This document shows, piece by piece, positions 37,976-48,004 of a stretch of 64,000 nt of DNA. The position numbers and the translations under genes were made by a program. How positions within the stretch are numbered: position 1 is the stretch's first letter; each line of letters starts with the position of its first letter. The notes beneath the pieces are model-generated. The model did not search any database, was not told where the DNA came from, and saw only the letters and a list, made by a program, of their open reading frames with translations. The stretch is taken from the NCBI GenBank assembly GCA_964019055.1, contig CAXHSA010000111.1, forward strand, positions 1-64,000, in the 5' to 3' direction. This DNA is from Anthopleura xanthogrammica (taxonomy: Eukaryota; Cnidaria; Anthozoa; Actiniaria; Actiniidae).

Positions 37976-38518
37976 CATATATACGGTCAGGGTAGATCGC
38001 ATGGTATATGTAAGGCAAAAATCACATATACGGTCAGGCCATATCGCATGGTATATGTAAGGCAAATATCACATATACGGGCAGGGCATATCGCATGGTA
38101 TATGTAAGGCAAATATCACATATACGGGCAGGGCATATCGCATGGTATATGTAAGGCAAATATCACATATACGGTCAGGGTAGATCGCATGGTATATGTA
38201 AGGCAAATATCACATATACGGTCAGGGTAGATCGCATGGTATATGTAAGGCAAATATCACATATACGGTCAGGGTAGATCGCATGGTATATGTAAGGCAT
38301 AAATCACATATACGGCCTGGGGGAAATACGGGGTATATGTAAGGCATAAATCACATATACGGCCTGGGGGAAATACGGGGTATATGTAAGGCACAAATCA
38401 CATATACCGCCTGGGGGAAATACGGGGTATATGTAAGGCATAAATCACATATACCGCCTGGGGAAATACAGGGTATATGTAAGGCATAAATCACATATAC
38501 CGCCTGGGGGAAATACGT
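37976..38518. repeat. 47-bp minisatellite, about 12 copies, in two sequence classes
   Basis: Units start CACATATAC at 38023, 38070, 38117, 38164, 38211, 38258, 38305, 38352, 38399, 38446 and 38492, after a partial first copy; spacing is 47 bp except one of 46. Copies 1-7 have a GGTCAGGGTAGATCGCATGG-like centre. From 38305 on, the centre switches to a GCCTGGGGGAAATACGGGG-like form. Every complete unit carries the inverted repeat ACATATAC...GTATATGT, able to form a short hairpin. Copies 2-6 end in GGCAAATAT, the subterminal word, while copy 7 and the second class read GGCATAAAT or GGCACAAAT there. The array lies within the transposon between the accessory gene and the right end. Confidence 0.95.
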
Positions 38519-38744
38519 GCACATATCAAATGAGCATTCACATTTACTACCGGGTAAATGTATGGACGATTTGATATCTGCTATATATTTGCCTTTGGGG
38601 ATTTTATTGGGCCATACAGACTTTGCCATCTGTGCCCACCGGATAAATGTGTAGGTACATACCATATACAATCATTGGGCAAATAATGTTTACTATTAGT
38701 CAAATATGATATTTGACCCTATATTTGCCTATATGTTTGCCTAC
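38519..38744. promoter_or_regulatory. Right subterminal repeat region
   Basis: Non-coding stretch rich in the same word as the left end: ATATTTGCC at 38585-38593 and 38721-38729, and the inverse GGGCAAATA at 38677-38685. Looser forms occur near 38627 and 38735. Copies occur in both orientations. Together with the left end and minisatellite they form a candidate binding array for a transposon protein (inference). Confidence 0.65.
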
Positions 38745-38771
38745 ATGACAAATCCATTATTTCGCCAAGTG
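38745..38771 (-). repeat. Right terminal inverted repeat (27 bp)
   Basis: Read on the minus strand it starts CACTTGGCG and continues with the same 16-bp core CGAAATAATGGATTTG and TCAT as the left TIR. It ends directly at the T5 run that belongs to the satellite. Confidence 0.92.
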
Positions 38772-38774
38772 TTT
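38772..38774. repeat. Target-site duplication TTT, right copy
   Basis: First three of the five T residues after the right TIR. They pair with 30957-30959. The exact three of five cannot be fixed because the target is a homopolymer. Confidence 0.88.
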
Positions 38775-41700
38775 TTCGCTTACGGCGTGACCTGTTTGCT
38801 GAAACCCCCACTTTTTGCTCATGATAATACCTCTTGAGATAAAAACACGACGTTTTGGCGAAAAAAAATTCAGTTTTGGCTGAGTAAAGGTGCTTTTTGG
38901 TCAAAAAAGCTGTTTTTTGCTGAGAAAATTTGAAATTTGCTGAGAATTTTCTTTTGCTCAAAACACGACGTTTTCACTGCTAAACGCAAGTTTTGGCCGA
39001 GAAAAGCACATTTTGGGTGTCCAAAACACTGTTTTGCTGGGGGAAAAAACTTTTTAGCCCAAAAAACTGAAAAATGGCCATTTTGGCTCTCAAAACCAGG
39101 TTTTTCGCTTACGGCGTGACCTGTTTGCTGAAACCCCCACTTTTTGCTCATGATAATACCTCTTGAGATAAAAACACGACGTTTTGGCGAAAAAAAATTC
39201 GGTTTTGGCTGAGTAAAGGTGCTTTTTGGTCAAAAAAGCTGTTTATTGCTGAGAAAATTTGAAATTTGCTGAGAATTTTCTTTTGCTCAAAACACGACGT
39301 TTTCACTGCTAAACGCAAGTTTTGGCCGAGAAAAGCACATTTTGGGTGTCCAAAACACTGTTTTGCTGGGGGAAAAAACTTTTTAGCCCAAAAAACTGAA
39401 AAATGGCCATTTTGGCTCTCAAAACCAGGTTTTTCGCTTACGGCGTGACCTGTTTGCTGAAACCCCCACTTTTTGCTCATGATAATACCTCTTGAGATAA
39501 AAACACGACGTTTTGGCGAAAAAAAATTCGGTTTTGGCTGAGTAAAGGTGCTTTTTGGTCAAAAAAGCTGTTTTTTGCTGAGAAAATTTGAAATTTGCTG
39601 AGAATTTTCTTTTGCTCAAAACACGACGTTTTCACTGCTAAACGCAAGTTTTGGCCGAGAAAAGCACATTTTGGGTGTCCAAAACACTGTTTTGCTGGGG
39701 GAAAAAACTTTTTAGCCCAAAAAACTGAAAAATGGCCATTTTGGCTCTCAAAACCAGGTTTTTCGCTTACGGCGTGACCTGTTTGCTGAAACCCCCACTT
39801 TTTGCTCATGATAATACCTCTTGAGATAAAAACACGACGTTTTGGCGAAAAAAAATTCGGTTTTGGCTGAGTAAAGGTGCTTTTTGGTCAAAAAAGCTGT
39901 TTTTTGCTGAGAAAATTTGAAATTTGCTGAGAATTTTCTTTTGCTCAAAACACGACGTTTTCACTGCTAAACGCAAGTTTTGGCCGAGAAAAGCACATTT
40001 TGGGTGTCCAAAACACTGTTTTGCTGGGGGAAAAAACTTTTTAGCCCAAAAAACTGAAAAATGGCCATTTTGGCTCTCAAAACCAGGTTTTTCGCTTACG
40101 GCGTGACCTGTTTGCTGAAACCCCCACTTTTTGCTCATGATAATACCTCTTGAGATAAAAACACGACGTTTTGGCGAAAAAAAATTCGGTTTTGGCTGAG
40201 TAAAGGTGCTTTTTGGTCAAAAAAGCTGTTTTTTGCTGAGAAAATTTGAAATTTGCTGAGAATTTTCTTTTGCTCAAAACACGACGTTTTCACTGCTAAA
40301 CGCAAGTTTTGGCCGAGAAAAGCACATTTTGGGTGTCCAAAACACTGTTTTGCTGGGGGAAAAAACTTTTTAGCCCAAAAAACTGAAAAATGGCCATTTT
40401 GGCTCTCAAAACCAGGTTTTTCGCTTACGGCGTGACCTGTTTGCTGAAACCCCCACTTTTTGCTCATGATAATACCTCTTGAGATAAAAACACGACGTTT
40501 TGGCGAAAAAAAATTCGGTTTTGGCTGAGTAAAGGTGCTTTTTGGTCAAAAAAGCTGTTTTTTGCTGAGAAAATTTGAAATTTGCTGAGAATTTTCTTTT
40601 GCTCAAAACACGACGTTTTCACTGCTAAACGCAAGTTTTGGCCGAGAAAAGCACATTTTGGGTGTCCAAAACACTGTTTTGCTGGGGGAAAAAACTTTTT
40701 AGCCCAAAAAACTGAAAAATGGCCATTTTGGCTCTCAAAACCAGGTTTTTCGCTTACGGCGTGACCTGTTTGCTGAAACCCCCACTTTTTGCTCATGATA
40801 ATACCTCTTGAGATAAAAACACGACGTTTTGGCGAAAAAAAATTCGGTTTTGGCTGAGTAAAGGTGCTTTTTGGTCAAAAAAGCTGTTTTTTGCTGAGAA
40901 AATTTGAAATTTGCTGAGAATTTTCTTTTGCTCAAAACACGACGTTTTCACTGCTAAACGCAAGTTTTGGCCGAGAAAAGCACATTTTGGGTGTCCAAAA
41001 CACTGTTTTGCTGGGGGAAAAAACTTTTTAGCCCAAAAAACTGAAAAATGGCCATTTTGGCTCTCAAAACCAGGTTTTTCGCTTACGGCGTGACCTGTTT
41101 GCTGAAACCCCCACTTTTTGCTCATGATAATACCTCTTGAGATAAAAACACGACGTTTTGGCGAAAAAAAATTCGGTTTTGGCTGAGTAAAGGTGCTTTT
41201 TGGTCAAAAAAGCTGTTTTTTGCTGAGAAAATTTGAAATTTGCTGAGAATTTTCTTTTGCTCAAAACACGACGTTTTCACTGCTAAACGCAAGTTTTGGC
41301 CGAGAAAAGCACATTTTGGGTGTCCAAAACACTGTTTTGCTGGGGGAAAAAACTTTTTAGCCCAAAAAACTGAAAAATGGCCATTTTGGCTCTCAAAACC
41401 AGGTTTTTCGCTTACGGCGTGACCTGTTTGCTGAAACCCCCACTTTTTGCTCATGATAATACCTCTTGAGATAAAAACACGACGTTTTGGCGAAAAAAAA
41501 TTCGGTTTTGGCTGAGTAAAGGTGCTTTTTGGTCAAAAAAGCTGTTTTTTGCTGAGAAAATTTGAAATTTGCTGAGAATTTTCTTTTGCTCAAAACACGA
41601 CGTTTTCACTGCTAAACGCAAGTTTTGGCCGAGAAAAGCACATTTTGGGTGTCCAAAACACTGTTTTGCTGGGGGAAAAAACTTTTTAGCCCAAAAAACT

Positions 41701-41939
41701 GAAAAATGGCCATTTTGGCTCTCAAAACCAGGTTTTTCGCTTACGGCGTGACCTGTTTGCTGAAACCCCCACTTTTTGCTCATGATAATACCTCTTGAGA
41801 TAAAAACACGACGTTTTGGCGAAAAAAAATTCGGTTTTGGCTGAGTAAAGGTGCTTTTTGGTCAAAAAAGCTGTTTTTTGCTGAGAAAATTTGAAATTTG
41901 CTGAGAATTTTCTTTTGCTCAAAACACGACGTTTTCACT

Positions 41940-42775
41940 GCTAAACGCAAGTTTTGGCCGAGAGAAGCACATTTTGGGTGTCCAAAACACTGTTTTGCTG
42001 GGGGGAAAAACTTTTTAGCCCAAAAAACTGAAAAATGGCCATTTTGGCTCTCAAAACCAGGTTTTTCGCTTACGGCGTGACCTGTTTGCTGAAACCCCCA
42101 CTTTTTGCTCATGATAATACCTCTTGAGATAAAAACACGACGTTTTGGCGAAAACAAATTCGGTTTTGGCTGAGTAAAGGTGCTTTTTGGTCAAAAAAGC
42201 TGTTTTTTTGCTGAGAAAATTTGAAATTTGCTGAGAATTTTCTTTTGCTCAAAACACGACGTTTTCACTGCTAAACGCAAGTTTTGGCCGAGAAAAGCAC
42301 ATTTTGGGTGTCCAAAACACTGTTTTGCTGGGGGGAAAAACTTTTTAGCCCAAAAAACTGAAAAATGGCCATTTTGGCTCTCAAAACCAGGTTTTTCGCT
42401 TACGGCGTGACCTGTTTGCTGAAACCCCCACTTTTTGCTCATGATAATACCTCTTGAGATAAAAACACGACGTTTTGGCGAAAAAAAATTCGGTTTTGGC
42501 TGAGTAAAGGTGCTTTTTGGTCAAAAAAGCTGTTTTTTTGCTGAGAAAATTTGAAATTTGCTGAGAATTTTCTTTTGCTCAAAACACGACGTTTTCACTG
42601 CTAAACGCAAGTTTTGGCCGAGAAAAGCACATTTTGGGTGTCCAAAACACTGTTTTGCTGGGGGGAAAAACTTTTTAGCCCAAAAAACTGAAAAATGGCC
42701 ATTTTGGCTCTCAAAACCAGGTTTTTCGCTTACGGCGTGACCTGTTTGCTGAAACCCCCACTTTTTGCTCATGAT
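41940..42775. repeat. Local trio of variant monomers in the right array
   Basis: Three consecutive monomers share a six-G run (near 42001, 42331 and 42661), and two share a seven-T run in the GTTTTTTTGCTGAG word (near 42204 and 42534). The two markers repeat at 330 bp, because the extra T lengthens the unit by one. This is local tandem spread of a variant. Confidence 0.7.
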
Positions 42776-45700
42776 AATACCTCTTGAGATAAAAACACGA
42801 CGTTTTGGCGAAAAAAAATTCGGTTTTGGCTGAGTAAAGGTGCTTTTTGGTCAAAAAAGCTGTTTTTTGCTGAGAAAATTTGAAATTTGCTGAGAATTTT
42901 CTTTTGCTCAAAACACGACGTTTTCACTGCTAAACGCAAGTTTTGGCCGAGAAAAGCACATTTTGGGTGTCCAAAACACTGTTTTGCTGGGGGAAAAAAC
43001 TTTTTAGCCCAAAAAACTGAAAAATGGCCATTTTGGCTCTCAAAACCAGGTTTTTCGCTTACGGCGTGACCTGTTTGCTGAAACCCCCACTTTTTGCTCA
43101 TGATAATACCTCTTGAGATAAAAACACGACGTTTTGGCGAAAAAAAATTCGGTTTTGGCTGAGTAAAGGTGCTTTTTGGTCAAAAAAGCTGTTTTTTGCT
43201 GAGAAAATTTGAAATTTGCTGAGAATTTTCTTTTGCTCAAAACACGACGTTTTCACTGCTAAACGCAAGTTTTGGCCGAGAAAAGCACATTTTGGGTGTC
43301 CAAAACACTGTTTTGCTGGGGGAAAAAACTTTTTAGCCCAAAAAACTGAAAAATGGCCATTTTGGCTCTCAAAACCAGGTTTTTCGCTTACGGCGTGACC
43401 TGTTTGCTGAAACCCCCACTTTTTGCTCATGATAATACCTCTTGAGATAAAAACACGACGTTTTGGCGAAAAAAAATTCGGTTTTGGCTGAGTAAAGGTG
43501 CTTTTTGGTCAAAAAAGCTGTTTTTTGCTGAGAAAATTTGAAATTTGCTGAGAATTTTCTTTTGCTCAAAACACGACGTTTTCACTGCTAAACGCAAGTT
43601 TTGGCCGAGAAAAGCACATTTTGGGTGTCCAAAACACTGTTTTGCTGGGGGAAAAAACTTTTTAGCCCAAAAAACTGAAAAATGGCCATTTTGGCTCTCA
43701 AAACCAGGTTTTTCGCTTACGGCGTGACCTGTTTGCTGAAACCCCCACTTTTTGCTCATGATAATACCTCTTGAGATAAAAACACGACGTTTTGGCGAAA
43801 AAAAATTCGGTTTTGGCTGAGTAAAGGTGCTTTTTGGTCAAAAAAGCTGTTTTTTGCTGAGAAAATTTGAAATTTGCTGAGAATTTTCTTTTGCTCAAAA
43901 CACGACGTTTTCACTGCTAAACGCAAGTTTTGGCCGAGAAAAGCACATTTTGGGTGTCCAAAACACTGTTTTGCTGGGGGAAAAAACTTTTTAGCCCAAA
44001 AAACTGAAAAATGGCCATTTTGGCTCTCAAAACCAGGTTTTTCGCTTACGGCGTGACCTGTTTGCTGAAACCCCCACTTTTTGCTCATGATAATACCTCT
44101 TGAGATAAAAACACGACGTTTTGGCGAAAAAAAATTCGGTTTTGGCTGAGTAAAGGTGCTTTTTGGTCAAAAAAGCTGTTTTTTGCTGAGAAAATTTGAA
44201 ATTTGCTGAGAATTTTCTTTTGCTCAAAACACGACGTTTTCACTGCTAAACGCAAGTTTTGGCCGAGAAAAGCACATTTTGGGTGTCCAAAACACTGTTT
44301 TGCTGGGGGAAAAAACTTTTTAGCCCAAAAAACTGAAAAATGGCCATTTTGGCTCTCAAAACCAGGTTTTTCGCTTACGGCGTGACCTGTTTGCTGAAAC
44401 CCCCACTTTTTGCTCATGATAATACCTCTTGAGATAAAAACACGACGTTTTGGCGAAAAAAAATTCGGTTTTGGCTGAGTAAAGGTGCTTTTTGGTCAAA
44501 AAAGCTGTTTTTTGCTGAGAAAATTTGAAATTTGCTGAGAATTTTCTTTTGCTCAAAACACGACGTTTTCACTGCTAAACGCAAGTTTTGGCCGAGAAAA
44601 GCACATTTTGGGTGTCCAAAACACTGTTTTGCTGGGGGAAAAAACTTTTTAGCCCAAAAAACTGAAAAATGGCCATTTTGGCTCTCAAAACCAGGTTTTT
44701 CGCTTACGGCGTGACCTGTTTGCTGAAACCCCCACTTTTTGCTCATGATAATACCTCTTGAGATAAAAACACGACGTTTTGGCGAAAAAAAATTCGGTTT
44801 TGGCTGAGTAAAGGTGCTTTTTGGTCAAAAAAGCTGTTTTTTGCTGAGAAAATTTGAAATTTGCTGAGAATTTTCTTTTGCTCAAAACACGACGTTTTCA
44901 CTGCTAAACGCAAGTTTTGGCCGAGAAAAGCACATTTTGGGTGTCCAAAACACTGTTTTGCTGGGGGAAAAAACTTTTTAGCCCAAAAAACTGAAAAATG
45001 GCCATTTTGGCTCTCAAAACCAGGTTTTTCGCTTACGGCGTGACCTGTTTGCTGAAACCCCCACTTTTTGCTCATGATAATACCTCTTGAGATAAAAACA
45101 CGACGTTTTGGCGAAAAAAAATTCGGTTTTGGCTGAGTAAAGGTGCTTTTTGGTCAAAAAAGCTGTTTTTTGCTGAGAAAATTTGAAATTTGCTGAGAAT
45201 TTTCTTTTGCTCAAAACACGACGTTTTCACTGCTAAACGCAAGTTTTGGCCGAGAAAAGCACATTTTGGGTGTCCAAAACACTGTTTTGCTGGGGGAAAA
45301 AACTTTTTAGCCCAAAAAACTGAAAAATGGCCATTTTGGCTCTCAAAACCAGGTTTTTCGCTTACGGCGTGACCTGTTTGCTGAAACCCCCACTTTTTGC
45401 TCATGATAATACCTCTTGAGATAAAAACACGACGTTTTGGCGAAAAAAAATTCGGTTTTGGCTGAGTAAAGGTGCTTTTTGGTCAAAAAAGCTGTTTTTT
45501 GCTGAGAAAATTTGAAATTTGCTGAGAATTTTCTTTTGCTCAAAACACGACGTTTTCACTGCTAAACGCAAGTTTTGGCCGAGAAAAGCACATTTTGGGT
45601 GTCCAAAACACTGTTTTGCTGGGGGAAAAAACTTTTTAGCCCAAAAAACTGAAAAATGGCCATTTTGGCTCTCAAAACCAGGTTTTTCGCTTACGGCGTG

Positions 45701-46176
45701 ACCTGTTTGCTGAAACCCCCACTTTTTGCTCATGATAATACCTCTTGAGATAAAAACACGACGTTTTGGCGAAAAAAAATTCGGTTTTGGCTGAGTAAAG
45801 GTGCTTTTTGGTCAAAAAAGCTGTTTTTTGCTGAGAAAATTTGAAATTTGCTGAGAATTTTCTTTTGCTCAAAACACGACGTTTTCACTGCTAAACGCAA
45901 GTTTTGGCCGAGAAAAGCACATTTTGGGTGTCCAAAACACTGTTTTGCTGGGGGAAAAAACTTTTTAGCCCAAAAAACTGAAAAATGGCCATTTTGGCTC
46001 TCAAAACCAGGTTTTTCGCTTACGGCGTGACCTGTTTGCTGAAACCCCCACTTTTTGCTCATGATAATACCTCTTGAGATAAAAACACGACGTTTTGGCG
46101 AAAAAAAATTCGGTTTTGGCTGAGTAAAGGTGCTTTTTGGTCAAAAAAGCTGTTTTTTGCTGAGAAAATTTGAAAT

Positions 46177-48004
46177 TTGCTGAGAATTTTCTTTTGCTCA
46201 AAACACGACGTTTTCACTGCTAAACGCAAGTTTTGGCCGAGAAAAGCACATTTTGGGTATCCAAAACACTGTTTTGCTGGGGGAAAAAACTTTTTAGCCC
46301 AAAAAACTGAAAAATGGCCATTTTGGCTCTCAAAACCAGGTTTTTCGCTTACGGCGTGACCTGTTTGCTGAAACCCCCACTTTTTGCTCATGATAATACC
46401 TCTTGAGATAAAAACACGACGTTTTGGCGAAAAAAAATTCGGTTTTGGCTGAGTAAAGGTGCTTTTTGGTCAAAAAAGCTGTTTTTTGCTGAGAAAATTT
46501 GAAATTTGCTGAGAATTTTCTTTTGCTCAAAACACGACGTTTTCACTGCTAAACGCAAGTTTTGGCCGAGAAAAGCACATTTTGGGTGTCCAAAACACTG
46601 TTTTGCTGGGGGAAAAAACTTTTTAGCCCAAAAAACTGAAAAATGGCCATTTTGGCTCTCAAAACCAGGTTTTTCGCTTACGGCGTGACCTGTTTGCTGA
46701 AACCCCCACTTTTTGCTCATGATAATACCTCTTGAGATAAAAACACGACGTTTTGGCGAAAAAAAATTCGGTTTTGGCTGAGTAAAGGTGCTTTTTGGTC
46801 AAAAAAGCTGTTTTTTGCTGAGAAAATTTGAAATTTGCTGAGAATTTTCTTTTGCTCAAAACACGACGTTTTCACTGCTAAACGCAAGTTTTGGCCGAGA
46901 AAAGCACATTTTGGGTGTCCAAAACACTGTTTTGCTGGGGGAAAAAACTTTTTAGCCCAAAAAACTGAAAAATGGCCATTTTGGCTCTCAAAACCAGGTT
47001 TTTCGCTTACGGCGTGACCTGTTTGCTGAAACCCCCACTTTTTGCTCATGATAATACCTCTTGAGATAAAAACACGACGTTTTGGCGAAAAAAAATTCGG
47101 TTTTGGCTGAGTAAAGGTGCTTTTTGGTCAAAAAAGCTGTTTTTTGCTGAGAAAATTTGAAATTTGCTGAGAATTTTCTTTTGCTCAAAACACGACGTTT
47201 TCACTGCTAAACGCAAGTTTTGGCCGAGAAAAGCACATTTTGGGTGTCCAAAACACTGTTTTGCTGGGGGAAAAAACTTTTTAGCCCAAAAAACTGAAAA
47301 ATGGCCATTTTGGCTCTCAAAACCAGGTTTTTCGCTTACGGCGTGACCTGTTTGCTGAAACCCCCACTTTTTGCTCATGATAATACCTCTTGAGATAAAA
47401 ACACGACGTTTTGGCGAAAAAAAATTCGGTTTTGGCTGAGTAAAGGTGCTTTTTGGTCAAAAAAGCTGTTTTTTGCTGAGAAAATTTGAAATTTGCTGAG
47501 AATTTTCTTTTGCTCAAAACACGACGTTTTCACTGCTAAACGCAAGTTTTGGCCGAGAAAAGCACATTTTGGGTGTCCAAAACACTGTTTTGCTGGGGGA
47601 AAAAACTTTTTAGCCCAAAAAACTGAAAAATGGCCATTTTGGCTCTCAAAACCAGGTTTTTCGCTTACGGCGTGACCTGTTTGCTGAAACCCCCACTTTT
47701 TGCTCATGATAATACCTCTTGAGATAAAAACACGACGTTTTGGCGAAAAAAAATTCGGTTTTGGCTGAGTAAAGGTGCTTTTTGGTCAAAAAAGCTGTTT
47801 TTTGCTGAGAAAATTTGAAATTTGCTGAGAATTTTCTTTTGCTCAAAACACGACGTTTTCACTGCTAAACGCAAGTTTTGGCCGAGAAAAGCACATTTTG
47901 GGTATCCAAAACACTGTTTTGCTGGGGGAAAAAACTTTTTAGCCCAAAAAACTGAAAAATGGCCATTTTGGCTCTCAAAACCAGGTTTTTCGCTTACGGC
48001 GTGA
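46177..48004. repeat. Repeated G-to-A variant at a five-monomer interval
   Basis: The word GGGTGTCC reads GGGTATCC at 46259 and again at 47904, a separation of 1645 bp or exactly five monomers; intervening units are consensus. It is compatible with block duplication or conversion. Confidence 0.45.

Larger units (their letters stand above)
30960..38771. mobile_element. Complete CACTA/EnSpm-type DNA transposon (7812 bp) inserted in the satellite
   Basis: The element is delimited by imperfect terminal inverted repeats starting CACT (30960-30987 and 38745-38771) and by a TTT target duplication. The satellite resumes in exact phase: the next T5 run lies at 39101, 329 bp beyond 38772. The element contains a 1049-aa tnp2-family transposase gene on the minus strand, a divergent five-exon gene on the plus strand, subterminal repeats at both ends and a minisatellite near the right end. 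This is the organisation of an autonomous En/Spm-like element with two gene products, although here the genes are divergent instead of alternative splice forms of one transcript. No frameshift or stop interrupts either gene, so the copy may be functional. Whether it is active cannot be seen from sequence. Confidence 0.93.

Noticed and set aside
37976..38518. Telomere-like or microsatellite repeat
   Set aside because: The period is 47 bp with an internal palindrome and it is confined to the transposon, unlike telomeric or simple repeats.
38351..38671. Minus-strand 106-codon frame across the minisatellite
   Set aside because: Its sequence is repeated peptide from the 47-bp units (the frame stays open by chance) and it runs into the subterminal repeats.
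30960..38771. LTR retrotransposon, Helitron or hAT element
   Set aside because: No long terminal repeats, reverse transcriptase or helicase; the duplication is 3 bp rather than 5 or 8 bp; and the transposase motifs and CACT ends fit CACTA/EnSpm.
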